DNA of 6,611 nucleotides from Actinomycetes bacterium (GTDB taxonomy: Bacteria; Actinomycetota; Acidimicrobiia; Acidimicrobiales; RAAP-2), in the NCBI GenBank assembly GCA_021826655.1, contig JAKAZC010000160.1, positions 1-6,611 on the forward strand. Reading direction: 5' to 3'. Within the stretch, counting starts at the first letter, position 1. Every line of letters begins with the position of its first letter. Made by a program: the position numbers and the translations under genes. Positions 1 to 6,178 of the stretch are shown here, piece after piece. The notes beneath the pieces were generated by a model. It worked only from the letters and a program-made list of their open reading frames with translations. It was not told the DNA's origin and did no database searches.

Positions 1-996
1 GAGGTCGACCAGTCGGTTGGCGTAGCCCCATTCGTTGTCGTACCAGCCCTGGACCTTGACCAGCGTGACCCCCGCCTTCGAGGGCATGACCATGGTGAGG
101 CCGGCATCGAAGGTGCACGAGGCCGGGCTGCCCACGATGTCGGAGGAGACGATCGGGTCCTCGGTGTAGACGAGGACCCTGGCGAGCGGACCCTCGGCCG
201 CCGCGGCGGCGAAAGCGGCGTTGACCTGTTCGACGGTGATCTCGCCGGGGATCATCACGGTGAAGTCGGTGATCGAACCGTCCGGTACCGGCACACGCAG
301 GGCGGCACCGTCGAGCCGCCCCTGCATGGACTCGAGCACCAGGCTGGTGGCACGCGCCGCCCCGCTCGAGGCCGGCACGATATTGACGGCGGCCGCGCGG
401 GCCCGGCGCAGGTCCTTGTGCGGCAGGTCGAGCAGGTTCTGGTCGTTGGTATAGGCGTGGACCGTCGTCATGAGCCCCGCGTCGATACCGAAGGCGTCGT
501 CCAACACCTTGACCAGCGGGACGAAGCAGTTCGTGGTGCACGAGGCGTTGGAGACCACGAAGTCCGCCGCCGGGTCGAACTCGTCGTCGTTGACTCCGAC
601 CACGAAGGTGGCGTCGACCCCGGTGCCGGGCGCCGAGATGATCACCCGCGTCGCGCCGGCCTCGAGGTGGGCGCCGGCGGTCTCCCTCGAGGTGAACCGT
701 CCGGTGGACTCGATCACCACGTCGACGCCGAAATCGGACCACGGGAGCGCCTTCGGGTCCCGCTCCGCCAGGACTGCGATCGGGCCGGAGTCGAGCACCA
801 GCGTCCCGTCCTCGACGACCACATCGGTCCCGAAGCGGCCGTGGGTCGAGTCGTAGTGCAGCAAGTGGGCGAGCGTCTCTGCCGACGTCATGTCGTTGAC
901 GGCCACCACCTCGACGTCGGCACCGAGCTGGCGGGCCGCCCGGAGGTAGTTCCGACCGATGCGCCCGAACCCGTTGATCCCGATCCGTACGGTCAT
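1..996 (-). CDS. gap: glyceraldehyde-3-phosphate dehydrogenase (type I), C-terminus cut by window edge
   Basis: Converts glyceraldehyde 3-phosphate, NAD+ and phosphate to 1,3-bisphosphoglycerate in cytosolic glycolysis. The minus strand reads 332 codons without a stop from an ATG at 996 to base 1. The family is usually about 330-340 residues, so only the last few should be missing. Visible landmarks are the Rossmann start INGFGRIGRN (residues 7-16), VND at 33-35 whose Asp suggests NAD rather than NADP, the catalytic block SNASCTTNC with Cys153, His180 in TTVHAYTNDQ, LPHKDLRRARAAA (191-203) and WYDNEWGYANR (318-328). The Leu-Pro at 191-192 also fits the NAD-using glycolytic type. A minor deviation is SSG (210-212) where STG is usual. 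GAGG at 1010-1007 lies 10 bases before the ATG and is a modest ribosome binding site. In many Actinomycetota pgk and tpi follow; that region is outside the window. Identity is very secure; cofactor preference is inferred. Confidence 0.98.
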   Translation of the reverse strand, partial: MTVRIGINGFGRIGRNYLRAARQLGADVEVVAVNDMTSAETLAHLLHYDSTHGRFGTDVVVEDGTLVLDSGPIAVLAERDPKALPWSDFGVDVVIESTGRFTSRETAGAHLEAGATRVIISAPGTGVDATFVVGVNDDEFDPAADFVVSNASCTTNCFVPLVKVLDDAFGIDAGLMTTVHAYTNDQNLLDLPHKDLRRARAAAVNIVPASSGAARATSLVLESMQGRLDGAALRVPVPDGSITDFTVMIPGEITVEQVNAAFAAAAAEGPLARVLVYTEDPIVSSDIVGSPASCTFDAGLTMVMPSKAGVTLVKVQGWYDNEWGYANRLVDL

Positions 997-1127
997 AGCT
1001 CTCGTGCCTCAATCCTTCGTCGAATCGTCGTCGAGTGGCCGGCATGGCTCGCGACCCGTCCGGCCGTCCCGTGGCCCCCGTTCGGATGGGGCATGTCCAC
1101 GCTAGGGCATCCGGGGTGCCCGGGGCA
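997..1127. other. intergenic region between yvcK and gap, no whiA
   Basis: This 131-base stretch lies between the yvcK stop and the gap start, both on the minus strand. It holds a small GC-rich stem CCGGG-GTG-CCCGG at 1111-1123, overlapping an alternative GGGCA/TGCCC stem at 1105-1121. Neither is followed by a T-run on the minus strand, so an intrinsic terminator is not convincing. A minus-strand TAGCGT (1104-1099) fits a loose TANNNT -10 box, but no -35 is recognisable at the right distance. The gap is long enough for gap to have its own promoter, but the sequence does not prove one. No reading frame with gene character was found here. Confidence 0.8.
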
Positions 1128-2021
1128 TCATCCGAGCAGACCGACGAGGGTCTCCGCCAGTCTGGAGGGGTCGTGGGCGAGCCCATTCGGCCGCGCCAGG
1201 GCGACATCCACCACCGGTACGGCCGGTCGGCCGACCGCGATCCCCGACGAATCGCACACCACTCGGTCGACCTCGACTCCGTGCGCCAGAAGGGCGGCCA
1301 CGTGCATGGCCACGTCGAACCCGGCGGTCTCGGGATCCTGGGGGCGGAGATTGCAGACGTAGACCCGCTGGGCCGATGCACCGTTGATGCCGTCGCGGAT
1401 CCCGGGAACCGCCACGGCGGCCAGCACGCTGGTGAACAGCGATCCGGGACCGAGGACGATCTGGTCGGCACCGGCGAGCGCTTCGACGGCGGCCACGGGT
1501 GCCGCCGGGTCGACGGGCACCAGGGAGACGGCCCGGATGTGATCGGTGCCGTTCACCGCCACCTGGCCGGTCACCGGGCCGCAGTCGGTACGGGCCTGCA
1601 GCACCACCGGCTCGGTCGTCGTGGGCAGTACCCGCCCGGTGGCCCCCAGAAGCCGACATGCCTCGTCGAGAGCCTCCACCGGGTCGCCGGTCGAGTCCAT
1701 GAGGCCGGCCAGGATCAGGTTCCCCAGCGAATGGCCGGCCAATTCCGCCTCGGTGAATCGGTGGTCGAAGGCGGCGGCCAGCACCGAACCGGGCTCGGCC
1801 AGGGCGATGAGGCACTTGCGAAGGTCCCCGGGGGGGATGATGTGGAGCAGTTCGCGGAGACGGCCCGACGAGCCCCCGTCGTCGGCCACCGACACGATGG
1901 CCGTGACCCGATCGGTGTAGGTGCGCACCGCGCGCAGCGTGGCGGCCAGTCCGTGCCCCCCGCCGATGGCGACCACCCGCGGATCCCGTGGGTCCGCGGG
2001 CCCCGTCGACGAGGCCGTCAC
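1128..2021 (-). CDS. yvcK: YvcK/CofD-like gluconeogenesis and cell-wall regulator
   Basis: A 297-residue member of the YvcK (CofD-like, UPF0052) family. In Bacillus, Listeria and mycobacteria such proteins bind UDP-GlcNAc and are needed for normal peptidoglycan synthesis, especially on gluconeogenic carbon sources. Visible motifs are the nucleotide-binding GGGHGL (20-25), VADDGGSSGRLR (46-57), PPGDLRKCL (63-71), HSLGNLILA (97-105), GPGSLFTSVL (191-200) and CNLRPQDPET (223-232). The start chosen is GTG at 2021. It overlaps the rapZ TGA in a GTGA arrangement, implying translational coupling, and leaves about 19 residues before the GGG motif. A more upstream ATG at 2126 would add 35 Arg/Pro-rich residues that overlap rapZ and look like an out-of-frame reading of that gene. 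The family assignment is secure. The physiological role in this organism is inferred from relatives. Confidence 0.94.
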   Translation of the reverse strand: MTASSTGPADPRDPRVVAIGGGHGLAATLRAVRTYTDRVTAIVSVADDGGSSGRLRELLHIIPPGDLRKCLIALAEPGSVLAAAFDHRFTEAELAGHSLGNLILAGLMDSTGDPVEALDEACRLLGATGRVLPTTTEPVVLQARTDCGPVTGQVAVNGTDHIRAVSLVPVDPAAPVAAVEALAGADQIVLGPGSLFTSVLAAVAVPGIRDGINGASAQRVYVCNLRPQDPETAGFDVAMHVAALLAHGVEVDRVVCDSSGIAVGRPAVPVVDVALARPNGLAHDPSRLAETLVGLLG

Positions 2022-2869
2022 CGGTCCACGTCGCGGTGGAAGACCGTCGTCGGGAGTCCGTGTGCGTCGAGTCGGCGGGACAGCTCCTCGGCGAGGGCCA
2101 CCGACCGGTGCCGCCCGCCGGTGCAACCCATGGCCACCGTGAGGTAGGACTTTCCCTCCTTGGTGTAGGCGGGGACGAGCATGGTGAGGAGGTCGTCGAG
2201 CTTGTCGAGGAATTGGCGGGTCTCGGGTCGGTCGAGCACGTACTCGCGGACCTCGGGCTCGAGGCCGCTGTGGTTGCGGAGCGACTCGATCCAGTAGGGA
2301 TTCGGCAGGAACCGGCAGTCGAACATCAGGTCCACGTCGAGGGGCACCCCGTGCTTGAAGCCGAACGAGACGAGTGAGGTCTGCATGATGCTGCCTGTCT
2401 CCTCGTTCCCGAAGACCTCGAGCAACCGGGACCGGAGCTGATTGGTGTTGAGCTCGCCGGTGTCGACCACCAGGTCTGCCCGGTCACGCAGTCCGGCGAG
2501 CAGCTCCCGTTCGTCGGCGATGCTGTCGACCACTCCCCGTGCCGCCTGGGGATGCCGGCGCCGGGTGCCTTCGAACCGGCGGATGAGGACGTCGTCAGCG
2601 GCGTCCAGGAAGAGGATGCGGACCCGGTTGCGGCCGGCGATCAGGCCATCGACGGCCGGGAGCACGTCGTCGAGATCGCCGCCACCGCGACCCACCACGA
2701 AGGCCACCCGCTCCATTTCGGAGCCGGCGCCGTCCACCAGTTCGGAGACCTTGGCGATGAGCGCCGACGGCATGTTGTCGATCACGAACCACCCGAGGTC
2801 CTCCAGGGTGGCCGCCGCCGTCGAACGACCCGCCCCGGACATGCCGGTCACCACCAGGTACTCGCTCAT
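2018..2869 (-). CDS. rapZ: RapZ/YvcJ family nucleotide-binding protein
   Basis: A 283-residue cytosolic P-loop protein. In E. coli, RapZ is an RNA adaptor that directs RNase E to the sRNA GlmZ and so tunes glucosamine-6-phosphate synthesis. The Bacillus homologue YvcJ binds and hydrolyses GTP. Actinobacterial homologues are less well understood, so an RNA role here is only a possibility. The N-terminal half has the P-loop GMSGAGRST (9-17) and FLDA (87-90), followed by RRRHP (103-107). The C-terminal half has SFGFKHGVPLDVDLMFD (168-184), RFLPNPYW (186-193) and GCTGGRHRSVALAEEL (248-263). The P-loop carries Arg15 in place of the usual Lys, which I recall as common in Actinomycetota. ATG at 2869 was preferred to GTG at 2875 because AGGAG at 2883-2879 sits 9 bases before the ATG but only 3 before the GTG. 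The gene begins 25 bases after uvrC and its stop overlaps the yvcK start, so the three are probably co-transcribed. Confidence 0.95.
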   Translation of the reverse strand: MSEYLVVTGMSGAGRSTAAATLEDLGWFVIDNMPSALIAKVSELVDGAGSEMERVAFVVGRGGGDLDDVLPAVDGLIAGRNRVRILFLDAADDVLIRRFEGTRRRHPQAARGVVDSIADERELLAGLRDRADLVVDTGELNTNQLRSRLLEVFGNEETGSIMQTSLVSFGFKHGVPLDVDLMFDCRFLPNPYWIESLRNHSGLEPEVREYVLDRPETRQFLDKLDDLLTMLVPAYTKEGKSYLTVAMGCTGGRHRSVALAEELSRRLDAHGLPTTVFHRDVDR

Positions 2870-2878
2870 CGGCACTCG

Positions 2879-2883
2879 CTCCT
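2879..2883 (-). promoter_or_regulatory. ribosome binding site of rapZ
   Basis: AGGAG on the minus strand, 9 bases before the ATG at 2869, lies in the short uvrC-rapZ spacer. It decides the rapZ start: the alternative GTG at 2875 would leave only 3 bases of spacing. Confidence 0.75.
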
Positions 2884-2894
2884 GTGTCGCTCGG

Positions 2895-4808
2895 TCATCG
2901 GGCCGGGGACAACGGCGTGTGGAGCCGCTCGAACACGGCGACGCCGACCGTCGACGGCAACCACGATAGGCCCATCAGTTCGTCGCGGGTCGCACCCCGC
3001 AAGCCGGCGAGACCACCGAACTGCTCCACCAGACGGCTGCGGCGCTTCGGCCCGAGACCGGGCACCCCGTCGAGTGCGCCGACCGTCATGCGCTTGCCCC
3101 GCAGGGTGCGGTGGTAGCTGATGGCGAACCGGTGGGCCTCGTCCCGGAGCCGTTGGAGGAGGTACAGCGCCTCGGACTGGCGGGGCAGGCGCACGGGTTC
3201 GGACGATCCCGGCAGGTAGACCTCCTCGAACTGCTTGGCCAGCGAGGCGATCGGCACGCGGTCGGTCAATCCCAGCCTGTCGAGCACCCGCATCCCCACG
3301 TGGAGCTGGCCGAGTCCGCCGTCGACCAGCAGTAGCTGGGGTGGGTAGGCGAAGCGCCTCCGGGTGGGCACCGCCGGAGGAGCGACCGTGCCGTCATGCG
3401 GCGCGGCACCGGTCGTGGCCTCCCGTTCCTCGTCGAGCAGGGCGGTGAGCCGCCGGGTGAGGACCTCGTCCATGGCGGCGTAGTCGTCGTTGCCATCGAC
3501 GGTCGCCACCTTGAAGTGGCGGTAGTCGCTCTTCTTGGCCAACCCGTCCTCGAACACCACCATGGAGCCGACGTAGTCGGTCCCCTGCAGGTGGCTCATG
3601 TCGTAGCACTCGATCCGGAGGGGGGCGTCGGGGAGGTGTAGCTCGCGCTGCAGTGCCTCCAGGGCCCGCGCGCGGCTGTTGTGGTCGGCCGTGCGCTGCA
3701 GCCGGTGCCGTACGAACGCGTCGCCGGCATTGCGCCCGACGGTCTCGAGCAGGGCCCGCTTGGGGCCCCGCACCGGGACCCGCACGGCCACCGGCCCACC
3801 GCGGCGCTGGGCCAGGTACTCGGCCACCGCCTCGCGGTCGGCGGGCATCGTCGGGACCAGGATCTGGCGGGGGACCCCCGAAGGGGCATCGGCGTAGACG
3901 TCGACCAGGAGACGCTCGAGAAGGGCGTCGGGTGCCAGGTCCTCCACCTTGTCGACGAAGAGCGCGGAACGGCCGACCACACGGCCCGACCGGACGTGGA
4001 ATATCTGGACGGCGGCTTCGAGCTCGTCCTCGGCCAACGCCAGCACATCGAGGTCCTCCGGGCGGTCGAGCTCCATCTGTCGGACGGCGTCGGCGGTCCG
4101 GACCGCCTCGAGTTTGTCGCGCAGTGTCCCGGCCCGCTCGAAGTCGAGGGCGGCGGCAGACTCGCGCATGGCCGACTCGAGCTGGCGTTCGAGTGGAACG
4201 GTGTCACCGCCCAGGAACGTGGCCAGATCGGTCACCATCCGGTCGTACTCGTCGTGGGTGACCTCACCCACGCACGGTCCCGAGCATCGCTCGATGTGGA
4301 ACAACAGGCACGGGCGGCCGAGCCGCTCGTGGTTGCGGAATTTGGTGTCCGAACAGGTCCGAACGGGGAACGACCGAAGGAGGAGGTCGAGGGTGCCGCG
4401 GATGGCCCCGACGTTCGGATAGGGCCCGAAGTAGCGGACCCCGGTCCGCTTGCGACCCCGGACGACGGCCGTCCTCGGCCACTCGTCGTTGACGGTGAGG
4501 GCCAGCCACGGATAGCTCTTGTCGTCCTTGAGCCGGATGTTGAACCGGGGTTGGTACTGCTGGATCAGGTTGTGCTCGAGCAGCAGGGCCTCGGCCTCGG
4601 ACTCGACGACCATCCACTCCACGTGGTCCGCCGACTCGACCATCTGGGCGGTACGGGGGGCCAGGTGTGCGGGGTCCTGGAAGTAGGAGGCCACCCGTGA
4701 CCGGAGGGACTTGGCCTTGCCCACGTAGAGCACGCGGCCGTCCCGGTCGAGGAACTGGTAGGACCCGGGAGCATCGGGCACGGTGCCGGGGAGGGGACGG
4801 GTGGCCAC
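2895..4808 (-). CDS. uvrC: UvrABC system subunit C, excision nuclease
   Basis: UvrC makes the 3' and then the 5' incision around a DNA lesion marked by UvrB in nucleotide excision repair. The 637-residue length is normal for Actinomycetota. Domains in order: GIY-YIG nuclease (about 10-95) with PGSY (14-17), LYVGKAK (27-33), Arg36 and Glu78; four cysteines at 152, 167, 175 and 179, matching the spacing reported to hold a [4Fe-4S] cluster in E. coli UvrC; a UVR motif (about 203-240) that contacts UvrB; the RNase H-like 5' nuclease with Asp403 (YDMSHLQG), Asp496 (LLVDGGLGQ) and His559 (DEAHRFA); and a C-terminal helix-hairpin-helix region (about 570-632). A hydrophilic linker at about 458-486 separates the first two nuclease Asp residues. 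The second hairpin reads LSWLPSTVG rather than the usual PGI/VG pattern. The GTG start at 4808 has only a weak upstream GGTGG. It is kept because the GIY-YIG domain begins about ten residues later. It is first in the run uvrC-rapZ-yvcK. Confidence 0.96.
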   Translation of the reverse strand: MATRPLPGTVPDAPGSYQFLDRDGRVLYVGKAKSLRSRVASYFQDPAHLAPRTAQMVESADHVEWMVVESEAEALLLEHNLIQQYQPRFNIRLKDDKSYPWLALTVNDEWPRTAVVRGRKRTGVRYFGPYPNVGAIRGTLDLLLRSFPVRTCSDTKFRNHERLGRPCLLFHIERCSGPCVGEVTHDEYDRMVTDLATFLGGDTVPLERQLESAMRESAAALDFERAGTLRDKLEAVRTADAVRQMELDRPEDLDVLALAEDELEAAVQIFHVRSGRVVGRSALFVDKVEDLAPDALLERLLVDVYADAPSGVPRQILVPTMPADREAVAEYLAQRRGGPVAVRVPVRGPKRALLETVGRNAGDAFVRHRLQRTADHNSRARALEALQRELHLPDAPLRIECYDMSHLQGTDYVGSMVVFEDGLAKKSDYRHFKVATVDGNDDYAAMDEVLTRRLTALLDEEREATTGAAPHDGTVAPPAVPTRRRFAYPPQLLLVDGGLGQLHVGMRVLDRLGLTDRVPIASLAKQFEEVYLPGSSEPVRLPRQSEALYLLQRLRDEAHRFAISYHRTLRGKRMTVGALDGVPGLGPKRRSRLVEQFGGLAGLRGATRDELMGLSWLPSTVGVAVFERLHTPLSPAR

Positions 4809-4871
4809 GCCACCAGTGTGCCGTGCCGGGACGGCGAACCGTGCCGTCCAGCGCCGCTATGGGCCACGCGT

Positions 4872-4896
4872 CCCGGGCGCGGAGCGCGATCCCGGG
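4872..4896. repeat. GC-rich bulged inverted repeat in uvrC-nadA spacer
   Basis: CCCGGG (4872-4877) and CGCG (4878-4881) pair with CGCG (4885-4888) and CCCGGG (4891-4896). The loop is GAG, with a 2-base AT bulge on one side, giving ten GC pairs. It could be an operator for a dimeric regulator just upstream of the candidate nadA -10 box, or a leader hairpin on a uvrC transcript. There is no T-tract on either side, so it does not look like an intrinsic terminator. No known NAD-regulator operator was recognised. Confidence 0.5.
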
Positions 4897-4906
4897 TCGC
4901 AGGCAA

Positions 4907-4912
4907 TACACT
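4907..4912 (+). promoter_or_regulatory. candidate -10 element of nadA promoter
   Basis: TACACT fits the TANNNT pattern common in actinobacterial sigma-70-type promoters and lies in one of the few A/T-containing spots of the spacer. No TTGACA-like -35 is visible 16-18 bases upstream. If used, transcription would begin near 4919 and give a leader of roughly 120 bases before nadA. Low confidence. Confidence 0.3.
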
Positions 4913-4913
4913 C

Positions 4914-5027
4914 GGAGGCACGCCGGCCTGGTTTCCGGCGACATCCACCGCTCCGGGGCCGACATCCCCGCGGACGGGCGACCAGGCTGTCCCCGCCGGC
5001 CACGAACCGGAGCGCCTCCCCAGGAGG
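4914..5027 (+). promoter_or_regulatory. possible structured 5' leader RNA of nadA
   Basis: Plus-strand inverted repeats seen by eye are: hairpin I, CGCCGG (4921-4926) with CCGGCG (4935-4940), loop CCTGGTTT; hairpin II, CGGGG (4954-4958) with CCCCG (4966-4970); weak hairpin III, GGAC (4972-4975) with GTCC (4989-4992), whose loop contains ACCAGG (4981-4986), complementary to CCTGGT (4927-4932) in the hairpin I loop; and an outer pair GGAGGC (4914-4919) with GCCTCC (5014-5019). CCTCC at 5015-5019 can instead pair with GGAGG at 5023-5027 in the ribosome binding site. This layout would suit translational control by a leader. I do not recognise it as the NAD-I (nadA motif) or NAD-II class. GC-rich DNA forms such pairings by chance, so confidence is low without covariation. 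Confidence 0.3.
5022..5027 (+). promoter_or_regulatory. ribosome binding site of nadA
   Basis: A full AGGAGG sits 10 bases before the ATG at 5038 and fixes the nadA start. It is unusual because CCTCC at 5015-5019 lies only three bases upstream and could fold onto it. Confidence 0.85.
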
Positions 5028-5037
5028 TCACATCCAC

Positions 5038-6153
5038 ATGCTGCGCTTACAGAAGGCACTCCCCGACCGCTACACCACCGCGTCGCCCGACGAGTTGGCC
5101 GACTGGATCCGGAGTGCAAAGGCCACCCTCGGCCGCCGCGTGGTCATCCTCGGCCACCACTACCAACGCGACGAGGTGATGGCCTGGGCGGACGCCCGCG
5201 GGGACTCCTTCGGTCTGTCGCGGATGGCGGCCGACCAGTCCGAGGCGGAGTTCGTGGTCTTCTGCGGCGTGCACTTCATGGCCGAGTCAGCCGACATCCT
5301 GACCGGCCTCCACCAACAGGTCCTGCTCCCGGACCTCAACGCAGGTTGCTCCATGGCCGATATGGCGGACATCGACTCCGTCGAGGAGGCGTGGGAGACC
5401 CTGGCTGCCGTGACCGACATCGGGAGGGTGGTCCCCGTGACCTACATGAACTCCTCGGCGGCCCTCAAGGCGTTCGTGGGCCGGCACGGTGGCGTCGTCT
5501 GCACCTCGTCGAACGCCCGCGCGGTGCTGACGTGGGCCCTCCGTGCCGACGGGAACGGACCCGCCCGTGCCGACCAGGTCCTGTTCTTCCCCGACCAGCA
5601 CCTCGGTCGCAACACGGGGTTCGAGCTCGGCTACGGCGAAGACGACATGGCCGTGTGGAATCCGCGCCTGGAATCGGGCGGGTTGGACGACGGGACCCTG
5701 AAAGGAGCGACGCTCCTGCTCTGGAAGGGCCACTGCTCGGTCCACCAACGGTTCCGTCCATCACACGTGGAGGCCTTCCGGAGGGCGCACCCCACCGGCA
5801 TCGTCGTCGTCCACCCCGAGTGCGCCCACGACGTCGTGGACGTCGCCGACCAGGTGGGCTCGACCGACTCCATCATCGCTGCCGTGGCCGATGCCCCGGC
5901 CGGGTCGGTGATCGGGGTCGGGACCGAGATCCACCTGGTGAACCGGCTCGATGCCGAGTCACCGGACAAGACGGTGGTGTCGTTGGACCCGTTGGTCTGC
6001 CCGTGCTCGACCATGTTCCGGATCGACGCTGCACACCTGGCCTGGATCCTGGAGGGACTGGTCGAGGGCGACGTGCGGAACCGCATCACCGTCGACGAGG
6101 ACACCGCCACCTGGGCGCGCGTGGCACTCGAGCGGATGCTCGCCACGACCTGA
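5038..6153 (+). CDS. nadA: quinolinate synthase A, long (Bacillus-like) type
   Basis: NadA condenses iminoaspartate with dihydroxyacetone phosphate to make quinolinate, the committed precursor of NAD in the de novo pathway. It is a cytosolic, oxygen-sensitive [4Fe-4S] enzyme. The 371-residue product resembles the longer B. subtilis type rather than the roughly 300-residue thermophile type. Visible motifs are [11 protein letters not shown] (37-47), [11 protein letters not shown] (56-66), [14 protein letters not shown] (75-88), [14 protein letters not shown] (97-110), [12 protein letters not shown] (135-146), VCTSSNA (154-160), [11 protein letters not shown] (183-193), [12 protein letters not shown] (228-239), HPECAHDV (259-266), [11 protein letters not shown] (294-304) and [10 protein letters not shown] (321-330). 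By analogy with B. subtilis, Cys104, Cys233 and one of Cys321/Cys323 should hold the cluster. ATG at 5038 follows AGGAGG. nadB and nadC, often neighbours, are not in this window. It is the only plus-strand gene and lies between uvrC and uvrA, which both point the other way. Confidence 0.97.
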   Translation: MLRLQKALPDRYTTASPDELADWIRSAKATLGRRVVILGHHYQRDEVMAWADARGDSFGLSRMAADQSEAEFVVFCGVHFMAESADILTGLHQQVLLPDLNAGCSMADMADIDSVEEAWETLAAVTDIGRVVPVTYMNSSAALKAFVGRHGGVVCTSSNARAVLTWALRADGNGPARADQVLFFPDQHLGRNTGFELGYGEDDMAVWNPRLESGGLDDGTLKGATLLLWKGHCSVHQRFRPSHVEAFRRAHPTGIVVVHPECAHDVVDVADQVGSTDSIIAAVADAPAGSVIGVGTEIHLVNRLDAESPDKTVVSLDPLVCPCSTMFRIDAAHLAWILEGLVEGDVRNRITVDEDTATWARVALERMLATT

Positions 6154-6169
6154 CCGGGTCCTGACCGGG
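6149..6169 (+). repeat. short direct repeat across the nadA stop codon
   Basis: CCTGACCGGG occurs at 6149-6158 and again at 6160-6169, one base apart. The first copy contains the nadA TGA. It fills most of the convergent 25-base nadA-uvrA spacer. A 4-bp GGGC-GCT-GCCC stem (6167-6177) follows but is too short and lacks a T-run, so no terminator is called. Confidence 0.5.
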
Positions 6170-6178
6170 CGCTGCCCC

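Larger units (their letters stand above)
4809..5037. other. divergent intergenic region between uvrC and nadA
   Basis: This 229-base spacer must hold the start signals for nadA on the plus strand and probably for uvrC on the minus strand. Bases 4809-4870 show nothing recognisable. Bases 4872-4896 form a strong bulged hairpin. TACACT at 4907-4912 is a plausible -10 box for nadA. From 4914 to the ATG, the plus strand has several nested inverted repeats (listed separately). No convincing promoter for uvrC was found. The nadA frame stays open upstream through this region, but no start with a ribosome binding site supports an N-terminal extension. Confidence 0.8.

Noticed and set aside
1099..1104. 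Promoter for gap (minus-strand TAGCGT as -10)
   Set aside because: It matches TANNNT only loosely and no -35 element is visible at a suitable distance.
1105..1123. Intrinsic terminator after yvcK
   Set aside because: Two alternative 5-bp stems exist but no T-tract follows on the minus strand, so the stems may just reflect GC content.
418..1362. Long plus-strand open frame opposite gap and yvcK
   Set aside because: It is antisense to two well-recognised genes, is rich in Arg, Gly, Val and Asp as expected of GC-rich shadow frames, and has no family motif.
2022..2126. Upstream ATG for yvcK at 2126
   Set aside because: It would add 35 Arg/Pro-rich residues read out of frame from rapZ. The GTG overlapping the rapZ TGA gives normal family length and coupling.
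3681..4700. Plus-strand open frame of about 340 codons opposite uvrC
   Set aside because: It lies entirely within uvrC, which has all its catalytic motifs. The plus-strand product has shadow-like composition and no recognisable domain.
4783..5037. In-frame N-terminal extension of nadA to an ATG at 4783
   Set aside because: It would overlap the uvrC start and add about 85 Arg/Pro-rich residues unlike any NadA. The AGGAGG before the ATG at 5038 and the family length support the shorter start.
6167..6177. Terminator between nadA and uvrA
   Set aside because: The GGGC-GCT-GCCC stem has only four pairs and no T-run on either strand.
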